DNA of 64,000 nucleotides from an uncultured Roseburia sp. (lineage in GTDB: Bacteria; Bacillota; Clostridia; Lachnospirales; Lachnospiraceae). Position numbers and translations under genes: made by a program. Below the pieces are notes generated by a model, which made no database searches, was not told the DNA's origin, and was given only the letters and a program-made list of their open reading frames with translations. The stretch covers positions 25,368-89,367 of the forward strand of contig CAKREH010000015.1 in the NCBI GenBank assembly GCA_934317215.1. The letters run 5' to 3'. Positions 8,802 to 16,966 of the stretch are shown here, piece after piece; within the stretch, counting starts at the first letter, position 1, and every line of letters begins with the position of its first letter.

Positions 8802-9671
8802 CTAGCTGAAGAATAATTTTTTCACATCATCTACCGGCATATCCTGTCCCGTGTAAAGTTTGAATGCAGCAACTCCCTGCCATAACAGCATTCCTTTTCC
8901 TCCGACACAGGTACATCCTGCTTCTCTTGCCTCGCGAAGAAGTTTCGTCTCTTCCGGATTGTATACAGCATCTGCAACGACAAGTCCCGGACGAAATGCA
9001 GACAGGTCTTTTACAACACTCTGGTCATCCATCGGCTTCATTCCAACGATCGTGGCATTGGCAAAGATATCACTTGACTGGATCTCTTCTGTCATCTTTA
9101 CGGTATCTGCAATGTCATATACATTGACCACACACTCCGGCACTGCCTTTTTGATCTTCTCTGCCGTCTGTAAGGTTCTCTCAAAGAATGCATCCTTGAT
9201 ATTGAAAATAGAGATCTCTCTCGCACCGTCTAAAGCACACTGTACCTGAATCGCCGTCGCAGCACCGCCGCCTCCGGCTACTGTGATCTTTTTTCCTTTG
9301 ATCTCAATACCGTGATCTCTTAAGTTATGTACGAATCCCTCGCCGTCTGTGATGTGACCGGTCAGCTTTCCATTGTCATTGACAATTGTATTGACAGCAC
9401 CGATGATCTGCGCTGCCGGTGAAAGCTCGTCCATGTATTTTGCAGCCTCAACTTTATCCGGCATGGTAACATTGCAGCCACGCATGTTAAAGGTCTTCAT
9501 TGCAGCGATCGCATCTTTTACCTTGTCCTCTTTTATATCAAAAGCCACATACGCATAATCTAACCCCAGCTTCTCAAAGCTGTAATTGTACATCGCCGGC
9601 GATCCTGAATGACCGACCGGCGAACCGATCAATGCTAAAAGTCCTGTGTGGCCTGAAATACGCTTTTCCAT
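8802..9671 (-). CDS. aroE: Shikimate/quinate dehydrogenase, NAD-type paralogue 2
   Basis: The 289-residue protein is a second AroE/YdiB family enzyme, clearly homologous to the one at 3048-3923. It keeps HSGSP, the catalytic Lys in MPDK, Asp in TDGEGF and the loop AGGGGAATA. FNIKDAF again carries Asp after beta-2, favouring NAD. It differs around the substrate pocket: AMYN replaces AMHN, HSGSP replaces HSSSP, and NATIVGM replaces NGTGVGM. The pair may have split specificity, for example shikimate against quinate. AGGAGG precedes ATG 9671. It is a single gene convergent with the ene-reductase and divergent from a GNAT gene. The catabolic role is inferred. Confidence 0.92.
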   Translation of the reverse strand: MEKRISGHTGLLALIGSPVGHSGSPAMYNYSFEKLGLDYAYVAFDIKEDKVKDAIAAMKTFNMRGCNVTMPDKVEAAKYMDELSPAAQIIGAVNTIVNDNGKLTGHITDGEGFVHNLRDHGIEIKGKKITVAGGGGAATAIQVQCALDGAREISIFNIKDAFFERTLQTAEKIKKAVPECVVNVYDIADTVKMTEEIQSSDIFANATIVGMKPMDDQSVVKDLSAFRPGLVVADAVYNPEETKLLREAREAGCTCVGGKGMLLWQGVAAFKLYTGQDMPVDDVKKLFFS

Positions 9672-9893
9672 GATTTAATCCTCCTGTTTTGTATACTTTT
9701 TGGTATATAATACCTTTTGCTGACTTATTTTAGTAACATGATAGCCTCTTTTTCGGAGAATGGCAAGTGCTTTTTTTATTTAAAGCGTTAAAGTATTCTG
9801 AAAAATACAATTTGACAGAACTTCCTTTTGTACTTAGAATAGATGATATGCTGTTTTTGTTATACAAAAGCCAGCACAGAAATGGAGATTAAA

Positions 9894-10331
9894 ATGAACC
9901 TTATCATAAAGCCTATGACATTTGAAGATAAAGACAGTGTCCTTGAAATGATGCGAATATTTTACGCATCCCCAGCGGTTTTCACCAACGGATCCGATGA
10001 TATTTTTCGCAGCGATATTGAAAACTGCATCAATGACAATCCGTATCTGGAAGGCTATATTTTTGAAGTTTCCGGCGAAATCCAGGGCTATGGCATGATT
10101 GCAAAAAGTTTTTCCACAGAGTTTGGCAGACCATGCATGTGGATCGAGGACATTTATATCAAAGAATCCTGCCGTGGGGCCGGCATCGGAAGCAAATTTA
10201 TCGATTATATCGGGGGAAAATATCCGGACGCCATCCTGCGGCTGGAGGTAGAGGAAGAAAATGAAAGAGCCGTCAATGTATATAAGAAAAATGGATTTTC
10301 ATTCCTGCCTTATCAGGAAATGAAAAAATAG
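9894..10331 (+). CDS. GNAT-family N-acetyltransferase
   Basis: The 145-residue protein fits the GNAT fold: an N-terminal beta/alpha start (MNLIIKPMTFEDKDSVLEMM), the acetyl-CoA-binding RGAGIGSKFIDYI motif near residue 105, and the C-terminal NERAVNVYKKNGFSFLPYQEM strand common in amine or protein acetylases. The chosen ATG 9894 has GGAG eight bases upstream; upstream in-frame codons lack a ribosome-binding site. It uses acetyl-CoA to acetylate an amine, but the acceptor is not predictable. It stands alone between a divergent dehydrogenase and a strong bidirectional terminator. Confidence 0.85.
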   Translation: MNLIIKPMTFEDKDSVLEMMRIFYASPAVFTNGSDDIFRSDIENCINDNPYLEGYIFEVSGEIQGYGMIAKSFSTEFGRPCMWIEDIYIKESCRGAGIGSKFIDYIGGKYPDAILRLEVEEENERAVNVYKKNGFSFLPYQEMKK

Positions 10332-10376
10332 TCTCTTATTATTGTGGAATGCTCCGCGAACATCCCCAAAATATGT

Positions 10377-10422
10377 ATAAGAGGGTGAAAACACAGGATT
10401 TCCCGTGTTTTCACCCTCTTAT
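10377..10422. terminator. Strong bidirectional terminator between GNAT and oleate hydratase
   Basis: A perfect 18-bp inverted repeat (ATAAGAGGGTGAAAACAC at 10377-10394 and its complement at 10405-10422) with a 10-base loop lies between two convergent genes. Confidence 0.85.
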
Positions 10423-10425
10423 TTA

Positions 10426-10461
10426 TTACTCTAACATCCCATCTTACTCTAACATCCCATC
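10426..10461 (-). repeat. 18-bp tandem duplication across the oleate hydratase stop codon
   Basis: TTACTCTAACATCCCATC occurs twice in direct tandem (10426-10443 and 10444-10461). One copy encodes the C-terminal residues and stop of oleate hydratase, and the other lies just beyond, adding a second in-frame stop. Confidence 0.85.
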
Positions 10462-12426
10462 TTTTAATACATTGTGGTCACGCAGCACTTTCTCAACTAC
10501 AGTCCCCTTTACAAGATGGATCAGTGGTTTCTTTAATGCGTTAAGCGGACCAGGAAGCTGGATCTCTAACGGAGATTTGCCATCCATGAGTTTGACTGTA
10601 CTGTCTAAAAGCTCACGGATATCGTAAACGCTTCCCCATACCTCAGGTACACCACGGTCTACGCCAAGCAGTCCATATACAGCTTCCATTGCTGTTCTGA
10701 CAGAATACTCTGTGGTAAATACGGTATCTCTCGGTGTCTCCGCAAACTGTCCTAAGAATGCAAAATTTACACAGCCATCCGGGATAACATCCGGGCGGTC
10801 ACCTTTCGTTCTTGGCATAAAGAATGCTGTAATGTACGGCATCATTGTCGGTACGCAGACTGCACTGTGCTCTGCAAGCTCCTCGATCTGATCTGTCGGT
10901 ACACCAAGATGGTACAGCCACTCTTCTGTGATCTCCTTACCAGTACATTCTTTCATCGGTTTCTTTATAAAATCACCTGGTACATCGGTAAACAGTCCGT
11001 ATACCCATACGCAGACTTTATCTTTATCCTGCTCTTTGAACTGTCCCTGTCTGTTGATTGTCCAGCTTAACAGCCAGCTGGAATCCTTGCAGCTTACGAT
11101 GCCTCCGGTTACAACTTTGCCGCTCTTTGGATCTCTCTTGCAGATATTTGTAATATATGGAATAATCTTATCATCCAGTGTAGTTACCGTTGCAGACTCC
11201 CAGTTTGTCTTGGCAACATCGGAGCAGAACTTCTCCGGACGTCCAAAGGACGGATCCTGTTTTGCAATGTTTTTCCATAAGTTCCAGCAGCCACTGTTGC
11301 GGACTTCGGCATCTCCGTTCGGTGCATGGTTCTGGTCACCGTAGATCGTACCCTCTGTGCAGCTTCCGTTTGTTACAAATACAAGATCATTCTCTGTCAG
11401 AACGATGCCGCTCTCAACACCTTTTACCTTGCACTCGATCGCGGTTGCCACTTTTTTGCCATCTTTGATATCAAAGATCACGTTGGTCACTTCCGTATTA
11501 AACTGGAAATCAACTCCTGCTGCTTCCAGATATTTCTGCATTGGCAGGATCAGTGATTCATACTGATTGTATTTGGTAAATTTCAGTGCACTGAAATCCG
11601 GGAGACCTGCGATATGATGAATGAATCTCTGGAAATAAAGTTTCATCTCCAATGCGCTGTGCCAGTTTTCAAATGCAAACATGGTTCTCCAGTACAGCCA
11701 GAAAGTAGAATCAAATACTTCATCGTCAAAAACATCCTCGATCGTCTTGTCATACAGATCCTCATCTTTGGTCATGAAAAGTTTCATGATCTCCATGCAG
11801 CCTTTCTGGCTTAAATTAAATCTGCCATCGGTATGTGCATCCTCGCCACGGTTTTCAGTTGCACGGCACAAAGAATAGTTCGGATCTTCTTTGTTCAGCC
11901 AGTAGTATTCATCGAGTACGGATACACCCGGTGTCTCGATGGAAGGAATGCTGCGGAAGAGATCCCACAGACACTCAAAATGGTTCTCCATCTCACGGCC
12001 GCCACGCATTACGTATCCTCTGGACGGATCAAAGATACCATCACATGCACCGCCTGCGATATCCATTGCCTCTAAGATATGGATATGATCGCCCGGCATC
12101 TGACCATCACGAACCAGGAAACATGCTGCTGCTAAAGATGCAAGACCGCTTCCTACGATGTAAGCGTTTTTCTCATCGACACCTTCCGGTTTTTTCGGAT
12201 GTGCAAATGCCTCGTAGTTACCATTGGTATAATAAATGCCTTTACTGTTTTTCTGGTATTTTCCACACTCTGTATTGCGATATGGTGTACCGCTCTCTGC
12301 CTGCTGTTTTTCAGCAATTTTCTTTGCCTTTGCCTGTTTATGACTGTTACTTGCAGCAACTGCAGCCACACCAGCTCCTGCTGCAATCAAAGATGCTAAC
12401 GCGATCGTTTTATTTTTATTTGACAT
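10444..12426 (-). CDS. ohyA: Oleate hydratase (myosin-cross-reactive antigen family)
   Basis: The 660-residue protein hydrates the double bond of unsaturated fatty acids such as oleic acid to 10-hydroxy acids, using FAD. Seen are the FAD dinucleotide motif YIVGSGLASLAAACFLVRDG near residue 90, LEAMDIAGGACDG, and RGGREMENHFECLWDLF, which holds the glutamate region of the family active site. The first 25 residues form a hydrophobic stretch (LASLIAAGAGVAAVAAS) with a basic tail, an N-terminal extension not found in many oleate hydratases and possibly a membrane anchor. The gene has a TetR regulator upstream. The reaction is well known for the family and is likely a detoxification step; regulation is inferred from the neighbour. 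Confidence 0.93.
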   Translation of the reverse strand: MSNKNKTIALASLIAAGAGVAAVAASNSHKQAKAKKIAEKQQAESGTPYRNTECGKYQKNSKGIYYTNGNYEAFAHPKKPEGVDEKNAYIVGSGLASLAAACFLVRDGQMPGDHIHILEAMDIAGGACDGIFDPSRGYVMRGGREMENHFECLWDLFRSIPSIETPGVSVLDEYYWLNKEDPNYSLCRATENRGEDAHTDGRFNLSQKGCMEIMKLFMTKDEDLYDKTIEDVFDDEVFDSTFWLYWRTMFAFENWHSALEMKLYFQRFIHHIAGLPDFSALKFTKYNQYESLILPMQKYLEAAGVDFQFNTEVTNVIFDIKDGKKVATAIECKVKGVESGIVLTENDLVFVTNGSCTEGTIYGDQNHAPNGDAEVRNSGCWNLWKNIAKQDPSFGRPEKFCSDVAKTNWESATVTTLDDKIIPYITNICKRDPKSGKVVTGGIVSCKDSSWLLSWTINRQGQFKEQDKDKVCVWVYGLFTDVPGDFIKKPMKECTGKEITEEWLYHLGVPTDQIEELAEHSAVCVPTMMPYITAFFMPRTKGDRPDVIPDGCVNFAFLGQFAETPRDTVFTTEYSVRTAMEAVYGLLGVDRGVPEVWGSVYDIRELLDSTVKLMDGKSPLEIQLPGPLNALKKPLIHLVKGTVVEKVLRDHNVLKDGMLE

Positions 12427-12508
12427 AATAAGAATCTCCTCTCTAACTGCTTTTATTATCTTCGTTCTGTGGTCATCTTATTACTTTCCAAATAAAAATC
12501 CAATATAC

Positions 12509-12551
12509 AAAACAGGCGAAATGACAATATTTTTATCATTCCGCCTGTTTT
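12509..12551 (-). terminator. Terminator between tetR and ohyA
   Basis: Arms 12509-12524 and 12536-12551 (AAAACAGGCG and CGCCTGTTTT, one mismatch within 16 bases) form a stem. On the minus strand the A/T flank can serve as tail. It separates the TetR gene from ohyA, so ohyA probably has its own promoter in 12427-12508. Confidence 0.6.
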
Positions 12552-12638
12552 GATAAATAATCAGCCTGCATTTTTAAATCTGATACAGCGTACAAAAATT
12601 AACCGGACGATGTTCCAGGCTGTCATTCGAAACATAAG

Positions 12639-13199
12639 TCACCCTTCATCCAAAAAATTCTCGATCGAATTTCTGATATTTCCGTGCAGTGTCAGGCTCA
12701 TTTTTTTGACAATCATGCTGTAGTTTTCCTGCATACCATCTTTGATCCAGTCTAACATGACGCCGACAAAACCATACTTGTAAAAATCTGTAATAAAACG
12801 CCTGTCTTCCTCTGAGAGGCTGCTTTCCTGTGACTGTTCCTCGACCACACCCTCGATCAGGTCATACGTCAGTTTATAGAGATAATTTTCAATCTGCTCC
12901 TTACTGACCGAACGGTACACATTCATGATAAACGGTTTATTTTCCAGCACAGCCTCAAAAATCTGCTCTAACCCTTCCTGCCAGGAATCGTAAGTACGCT
13001 TTCCCTGCAGCGCCCGCTTTCCGTCCTCCACGCATGCCCACTCCACCAGATCATAGATATCTTTAAAATGGTAATAAAATGCCATACGGCTGATTCCGCA
13101 GTCCATGGTCAGATCCTGGATCGTAATTTTGTCTAACGGTTTCTGTAAAAGTAATTTTTTTAAGGATACCTCTAATGCCCTTTTCGTTGTGTTGCTCAT
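12639..13199 (-). CDS. TetR/AcrR-family regulator
   Basis: The 186-residue protein has an N-terminal TetR helix-turn-helix (KITIQDLTMDCGISRMAFYYHFKDIYDLV, residues about 20-50) and a larger helical ligand domain of the DhaS/TetR_C_8 type. ATG 13199 has AGGAG upstream; the longer frame to 13247 is not supported. It is upstream of oleate hydratase in the same orientation, so a fatty acid or membrane stress signal is a plausible inducer, by inference. A putative promoter is at 13218-13247. Confidence 0.85.
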   Translation of the reverse strand: MSNTTKRALEVSLKKLLLQKPLDKITIQDLTMDCGISRMAFYYHFKDIYDLVEWACVEDGKRALQGKRTYDSWQEGLEQIFEAVLENKPFIMNVYRSVSKEQIENYLYKLTYDLIEGVVEEQSQESSLSEEDRRFITDFYKYGFVGVMLDWIKDGMQENYSMIVKKMSLTLHGNIRNSIENFLDEG

Positions 13200-13217
13200 A
13201 TGACCACTCCTTTCCTC

Positions 13218-13247
13218 ATAATATAACATAAATGACATTTTTCTCAA
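13218..13247 (-). promoter_or_regulatory. Candidate promoter for the TetR gene
   Basis: On the minus strand TTGAGA (13242-13247) and TATTAT (13218-13223) are 18 bases apart; TATATT with 16-base spacing is an alternative. Confidence 0.4.
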
Positions 13248-13289
13248 CTGTTTTCTCTCGTTTCATACATCTCAAAATACTCCTGTGCC

Positions 13290-13404
13290 TGCGACTCTTT
13301 CGCGCCCTGGCGGTGCTGTTTACAGCTAACTTCTACTCCGCGAGATGCGCATCCCGCCCGGAGGGCTTTTTAATTCATAGGACGTAATTTCCTATGAATT
13401 AAAA
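13290..13404 (+). repeat. 125-bp dispersed element, copy A
   Basis: This copy lacks the left half of the first hairpin seen in the other copies. It keeps the conserved core (CGGTGCTGTTTACAGCTAAC), the terminator-like GCCCGGAGGGCTTTT at 13356-13370 and the end palindrome ATTCATAGGACGTAATTTCC. Apart from this, the terminator at 13405-13434 and the TetR promoter, nothing else is seen in the gap 13200-13581. Confidence 0.85.
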
Positions 13405-13434
13405 AAATCCACCATTTGGGGAAATGGTGGATTT
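13405..13434 (-). terminator. Terminator of the GH51 operon
   Basis: Perfect 13-bp arms (AAATCCACCATTT at 13405-13417 and its complement at 13422-13434) surround a four-base loop. On the minus strand it runs into seven Ts, about 150 bases beyond the GH51 stop codon. Confidence 0.75.
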
Positions 13435-13581
13435 AAAAAGGGGGAGAATTTATGAAAAAAAGTTTTATCACTCTTTCGTGATACTAATAATATATCCGCA
13501 ATTTGTGAAATCCAATTGTACATTTTTTGAATACTCTTTGAAGAATCTGTAACAATTTGTTCACACAACTGCTGTCACGTT

Positions 13582-15096
13582 CTATTTTCCGAGACGGATC
13601 ACGTTCCAGGATGCTTTCTTTAACACGCTCGTGACAACACCGTCATCTAATTTGCTTCTGTCATCTGCATTAACCGGATATACGTTCTGTTCGGTCAGGG
13701 TATTTGCAGCCTTTAAATCGTCATTTTCCATCACGATATGCTCTTTGATCCGGTATCCCGCAAAGCTGCGCACATCGGTGGTAAGCTCTACATCCTCTTC
13801 TAAGTTACGGTTTACTGCAAAGATCGTGACTTCGTCTTTTTCTTCGTTGTAGACAGCCACAGACTCCACATCCGTGATCTCATCATGTTTTGCAGTTGCA
13901 TGTTTTGAACTTGAAATTACCGGCTGCAATGCGATGCCTCTGCCGTATTTTGATGCGTGCATGAACGGATAAAAGATCGTCTGTTTCCATGCGCCGCCTG
14001 CTGCATCTGTCATGATCGGTGCGATTACATTGACAAGCTGTGCTAAACATGCCATCTTGACACGGTCTGCATGTTTCATCAGCGTGATCAGCATCAGTCC
14101 GACCAACAGGGAATCCTCAAAGTTATAGATGTCCTCTAACATCGGAGGTGCCACCTGCCATGGATGGTTCTCGGTAATATCATCATCCGCAGCGTTTGAG
14201 TGGAACCATACATTCCATTCATCAAAACTTAAATTCATGACTTTTTTGCTGCGTTTTTTCGCTTTGACATAATCACAGGTCGCAATGACTGTGCGGATAA
14301 ACGTATCCATATCATCGGACTGTGCAAGGAAATCATTGCTGTCATTGTCGCGGTTGCCATAATACTGATGCATGGAAATATAGTCCACATAATCATAGGT
14401 ATGGCTCAATGTGACAGCTTCCCAGTCCGGGAACGTAGGCATATCCAGGTTGGAGCTTCCGCAGGATACCAGTTCAATGTCCGGATCGATCAGGCGCATT
14501 GCCTTTGCGGTCTCCTCCGCAAGTCTTCCGTACTCCTCCATCGTCTTGTGTCCGATCTGCCACGGTCCGTCCATCTCGTTTCCAAGGCACCACACCTTGA
14601 TGTTATGCGGATCTTTCACACCGTGTTTGATACGAAGATCACTGTATTTCGTTCCTGACGGATGATTGCAGTACTCCAGCAGATTGCAGGCATCTGCAAT
14701 ACCGCGCGTTCCAAGGTTCACTGCCATCATGACATCAGAATTGACTTTCTTTGCCCATTTGGAAAATTCATTTAAACCGATCTCATTTTTCTCTAAACTC
14801 CTCCAGGCAAGTTCCAGACGGTGCGGGCGCTCCTCAACCGGCCCCACAGAGTCCTCCCAGAAAAAGTTTGATACAAAGTTGCCGCCCGGATAACGGATGA
14901 TCGGCACATCCAGCTCCTTTACCAGCTCCATCACATCTTTGCGGAATCCATCCTCATCTGCCGACGGATGTCCCGGCTGATAAATTCCTTCGTATACCGC
15001 TCTTCCAAGATGTTCGATAAAAGAACCGTAAATCCTTTTGTCGATCGGAGCGATCTGAAATTCTTTATCCAGTACCATTTTTGCTTTTCTGCTCAT
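13582..15096 (-). CDS. abfA: Alpha-L-arabinofuranosidase, GH51 (first copy)
   Basis: The 504-residue protein is an intracellular GH51 exo-arabinofuranosidase that releases arabinose from arabinan or arabinoxylan fragments. The acid/base Glu is about residue 174 (LGNEMDGPW) and the nucleophile about residue 293 (SFDEWNVW). There is no signal peptide, so it acts in the cytoplasm on imported oligosaccharides. AGGAGG precedes ATG 15096. It is the last gene of the GH127-transporter unit. It is only distantly similar to the second GH51 at 41999-43504, so the two may differ in substrate. Confidence 0.95.
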   Translation of the reverse strand: MSRKAKMVLDKEFQIAPIDKRIYGSFIEHLGRAVYEGIYQPGHPSADEDGFRKDVMELVKELDVPIIRYPGGNFVSNFFWEDSVGPVEERPHRLELAWRSLEKNEIGLNEFSKWAKKVNSDVMMAVNLGTRGIADACNLLEYCNHPSGTKYSDLRIKHGVKDPHNIKVWCLGNEMDGPWQIGHKTMEEYGRLAEETAKAMRLIDPDIELVSCGSSNLDMPTFPDWEAVTLSHTYDYVDYISMHQYYGNRDNDSNDFLAQSDDMDTFIRTVIATCDYVKAKKRSKKVMNLSFDEWNVWFHSNAADDDITENHPWQVAPPMLEDIYNFEDSLLVGLMLITLMKHADRVKMACLAQLVNVIAPIMTDAAGGAWKQTIFYPFMHASKYGRGIALQPVISSSKHATAKHDEITDVESVAVYNEEKDEVTIFAVNRNLEEDVELTTDVRSFAGYRIKEHIVMENDDLKAANTLTEQNVYPVNADDRSKLDDGVVTSVLKKASWNVIRLGK

Positions 15097-15123
15097 GTGT
15101 ATTTCCTCCTGTCATTTAAAATC

Positions 15124-15987
15124 TTACTCTTTTACCGCACCTGCTGTCATACCTTCAATAAAGTATTTCTGGAAGCAGATAAATAATACAAAGATCGGTA
15201 TGATAGAAAATACAGAACCGACAACCAGCAGACTGTAGTTATCACCATACGGGTTGATCAGTGTATTAAGACCAATGGTCAGTGTGTATTTGTCTGCAGA
15301 ACGAATAACTAATAACGGCCACAGATAATTGTTCCATGCATTCATACCATTTAAGATCGCCATCGCTGAGAATGCCGGTTTCATGATCGGCACGATCAGT
15401 TTAAAAAAGATACCGTACTCTGTCGCACCATCAATACGTCCTGCTTCGATCAGCGATTTAGGCAGTCCCAATAGATACTGACGGAAGAAGAAAATCGTGG
15501 ATGCATGTGCCAAAAACGGAAGTACTACCGATACATAGCTGTCCATCATGCCCCAGCCTGAAATCTGTTTGTAAAGAGGGAGCATAATAACCTCAAACGG
15601 TACAGAGAGGATCAAAAGCACTATAATAAAGAAGAAATTCTTTCCTTTAAAATCATAGGCTGCAAATCCATATGCAACGAATGCACTGATTGCTAAGGTC
15701 AGGATCACTGTGATAACTGTCAGGATCAGGCTGTTGCCAAACCATGTCCAGTAATCATGTTTTCCGGTAAACAGTAATTTATAATTGTCCAGTGTCAGAT
15801 GTGGGATATCCAGATTCAGGTTTAATCCATACTGAAGCAGGAAATTTCCCGGTTTAAAGCTTGCCAGTACCAACAGGTAGATCGGCAGGATGGTAAGGAT
15901 CGCAAGGATGGAAAAAAATATGATCATACCTATGGTTGCCGCCCTGTCTTTCTTTTTCTGGCTTGTTCCGATAGATTCTGCTGCCAT
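15124..15987 (-). CDS. Sugar ABC transporter permease, MalG/AraQ type
   Basis: The 287-residue protein has six membrane spans and the cytoplasmic EAA loop, EAGRIDGATEYGIFFKLIVP, that contacts the ATPase. It is the second permease of a CUT1-type sugar importer and begins one base after the preceding permease's stop. It most likely forms the channel with the 15989 permease for an arabino-oligosaccharide. No ATPase gene is present in this operon; importers of this type often share one MsmX-like ATPase encoded elsewhere, which is an inference. Confidence 0.92.
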   Translation of the reverse strand: MAAESIGTSQKKKDRAATIGMIIFFSILAILTILPIYLLVLASFKPGNFLLQYGLNLNLDIPHLTLDNYKLLFTGKHDYWTWFGNSLILTVITVILTLAISAFVAYGFAAYDFKGKNFFFIIVLLILSVPFEVIMLPLYKQISGWGMMDSYVSVVLPFLAHASTIFFFRQYLLGLPKSLIEAGRIDGATEYGIFFKLIVPIMKPAFSAMAILNGMNAWNNYLWPLLVIRSADKYTLTIGLNTLINPYGDNYSLLVVGSVFSIIPIFVLFICFQKYFIEGMTAGAVKE

Positions 15988-15988
15988 A

Positions 15989-16882
15989 TTATCTCTCCTC
16001 CTTCTTAAATGTTCCGGTCAGTGCAAGCTGGATGATATTAATGATCATAACAATGATAAGGAGCACTAAACCAACTGCACATGCATATCCCATTGCACGT
16101 TTTTCAATACCCTGACGATACAGATAACCAACAATCGTAAGTCCGATATTCTGTGGAGAGTTGTTTCCTTTCCATAACATATAAGACTCAAGGAACATGG
16201 AAAGTCCTGCATAAATACTGATCGTTAATACATAGATCGTGGTCGGTTTTACGAGCGGTACGGAAATACTCTTAAACTGCTGCCACTTTGTTGCTCCGTC
16301 GATGGAAGCTGCCTCGTAAAGATCTGTGGAGATATTCTGTAACCCTGCAAGGAAATAGAGGATATTGACACCGGTCCAGCGCCAGCACGCTACCAGGAGA
16401 AGTGCAAAGTATCCGGTCCATTCACCTTTCAGCCATTTAATGGAAGAATGTCCAAAGAAATTTAAAATCTGGTTTGCAAGTGCCGTATCCATCTCACCAA
16501 ACATCAGACGGAAGATCGTACCTACAACGACAACAGATGTCAGTGCCGGGATAAAATAAACAGATTTGAAAAATCCCTTCGCCTTCATCAGTTTACTGTT
16601 TAACATACTTGCAAATAACATCGGGAACGGAATTAAAAGTACCAGTGTTCCCACCATGTATTTAAAGCTGTTCCAGACTGCTTTTCTGAAATATGTATCT
16701 GAGAGTAATCTCTTATAGTTGCTCATTCCAACCCATTTATCTTTCAGGACGTCCTGAAAACTTAACAGTACACCGTTTGCGATCGGGAATACCCAAAACA
16801 AAATGACTGTCAGAACAAATGGAAGAATAAACACATAAGGTGCTGCTTTTTGCGAATACAAAAACTTCTTCACTTTATTCAT
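15989..16882 (-). CDS. Sugar ABC transporter permease, MalF/AraP type
   Basis: The 297-residue protein has six hydrophobic segments, an N-terminal SQKAAPYVFILPFVL first helix and the conserved EAA motif region YEAASIDGATKWQQFKSISVP. This marks a CUT1-family permease that pairs with the MalG-like protein just downstream. It is preceded by the binding protein gene across a stable intergenic hairpin (16908-16953). It likely imports short arabino-oligosaccharides, given the GH127 and GH51 enzymes in the same unit. Confidence 0.92.
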   Translation of the reverse strand: MNKVKKFLYSQKAAPYVFILPFVLTVILFWVFPIANGVLLSFQDVLKDKWVGMSNYKRLLSDTYFRKAVWNSFKYMVGTLVLLIPFPMLFASMLNSKLMKAKGFFKSVYFIPALTSVVVVGTIFRLMFGEMDTALANQILNFFGHSSIKWLKGEWTGYFALLLVACWRWTGVNILYFLAGLQNISTDLYEAASIDGATKWQQFKSISVPLVKPTTIYVLTISIYAGLSMFLESYMLWKGNNSPQNIGLTIVGYLYRQGIEKRAMGYACAVGLVLLIIVMIINIIQLALTGTFKKEER

Positions 16883-16907
16883 GCTGTAATGCCCCCTTTT
16901 CCCTCAT

Positions 16908-16953
16908 AACAGGAAACGGGATGCAGGACATCTGCCCCACATCCCCGCCTGTT
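16908..16953 (-). other. Intercistronic hairpin between binding protein and permease genes
   Basis: AACAGG and CCTGTT enclose an inner GGGATG/CATCCC pair with no strong T-tail. Such hairpins often stabilise the upstream binding-protein mRNA so that it is made in excess over the permeases; that role is an inference. Confidence 0.5.
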
Positions 16954-16966
16954 TTAAATCTGTCTC

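Noticed and set aside
8589..8816. Plus-strand 75-residue reading frame
   Set aside because: It runs through the terminator at 8613-8646 and into the aroE paralogue end; there is no ribosome-binding site or homology.
11835..12428. Plus-strand 197-residue frame opposite oleate hydratase
   Set aside because: It is antisense to a clear, fully conserved gene and has a low-complexity His/Leu-rich composition.
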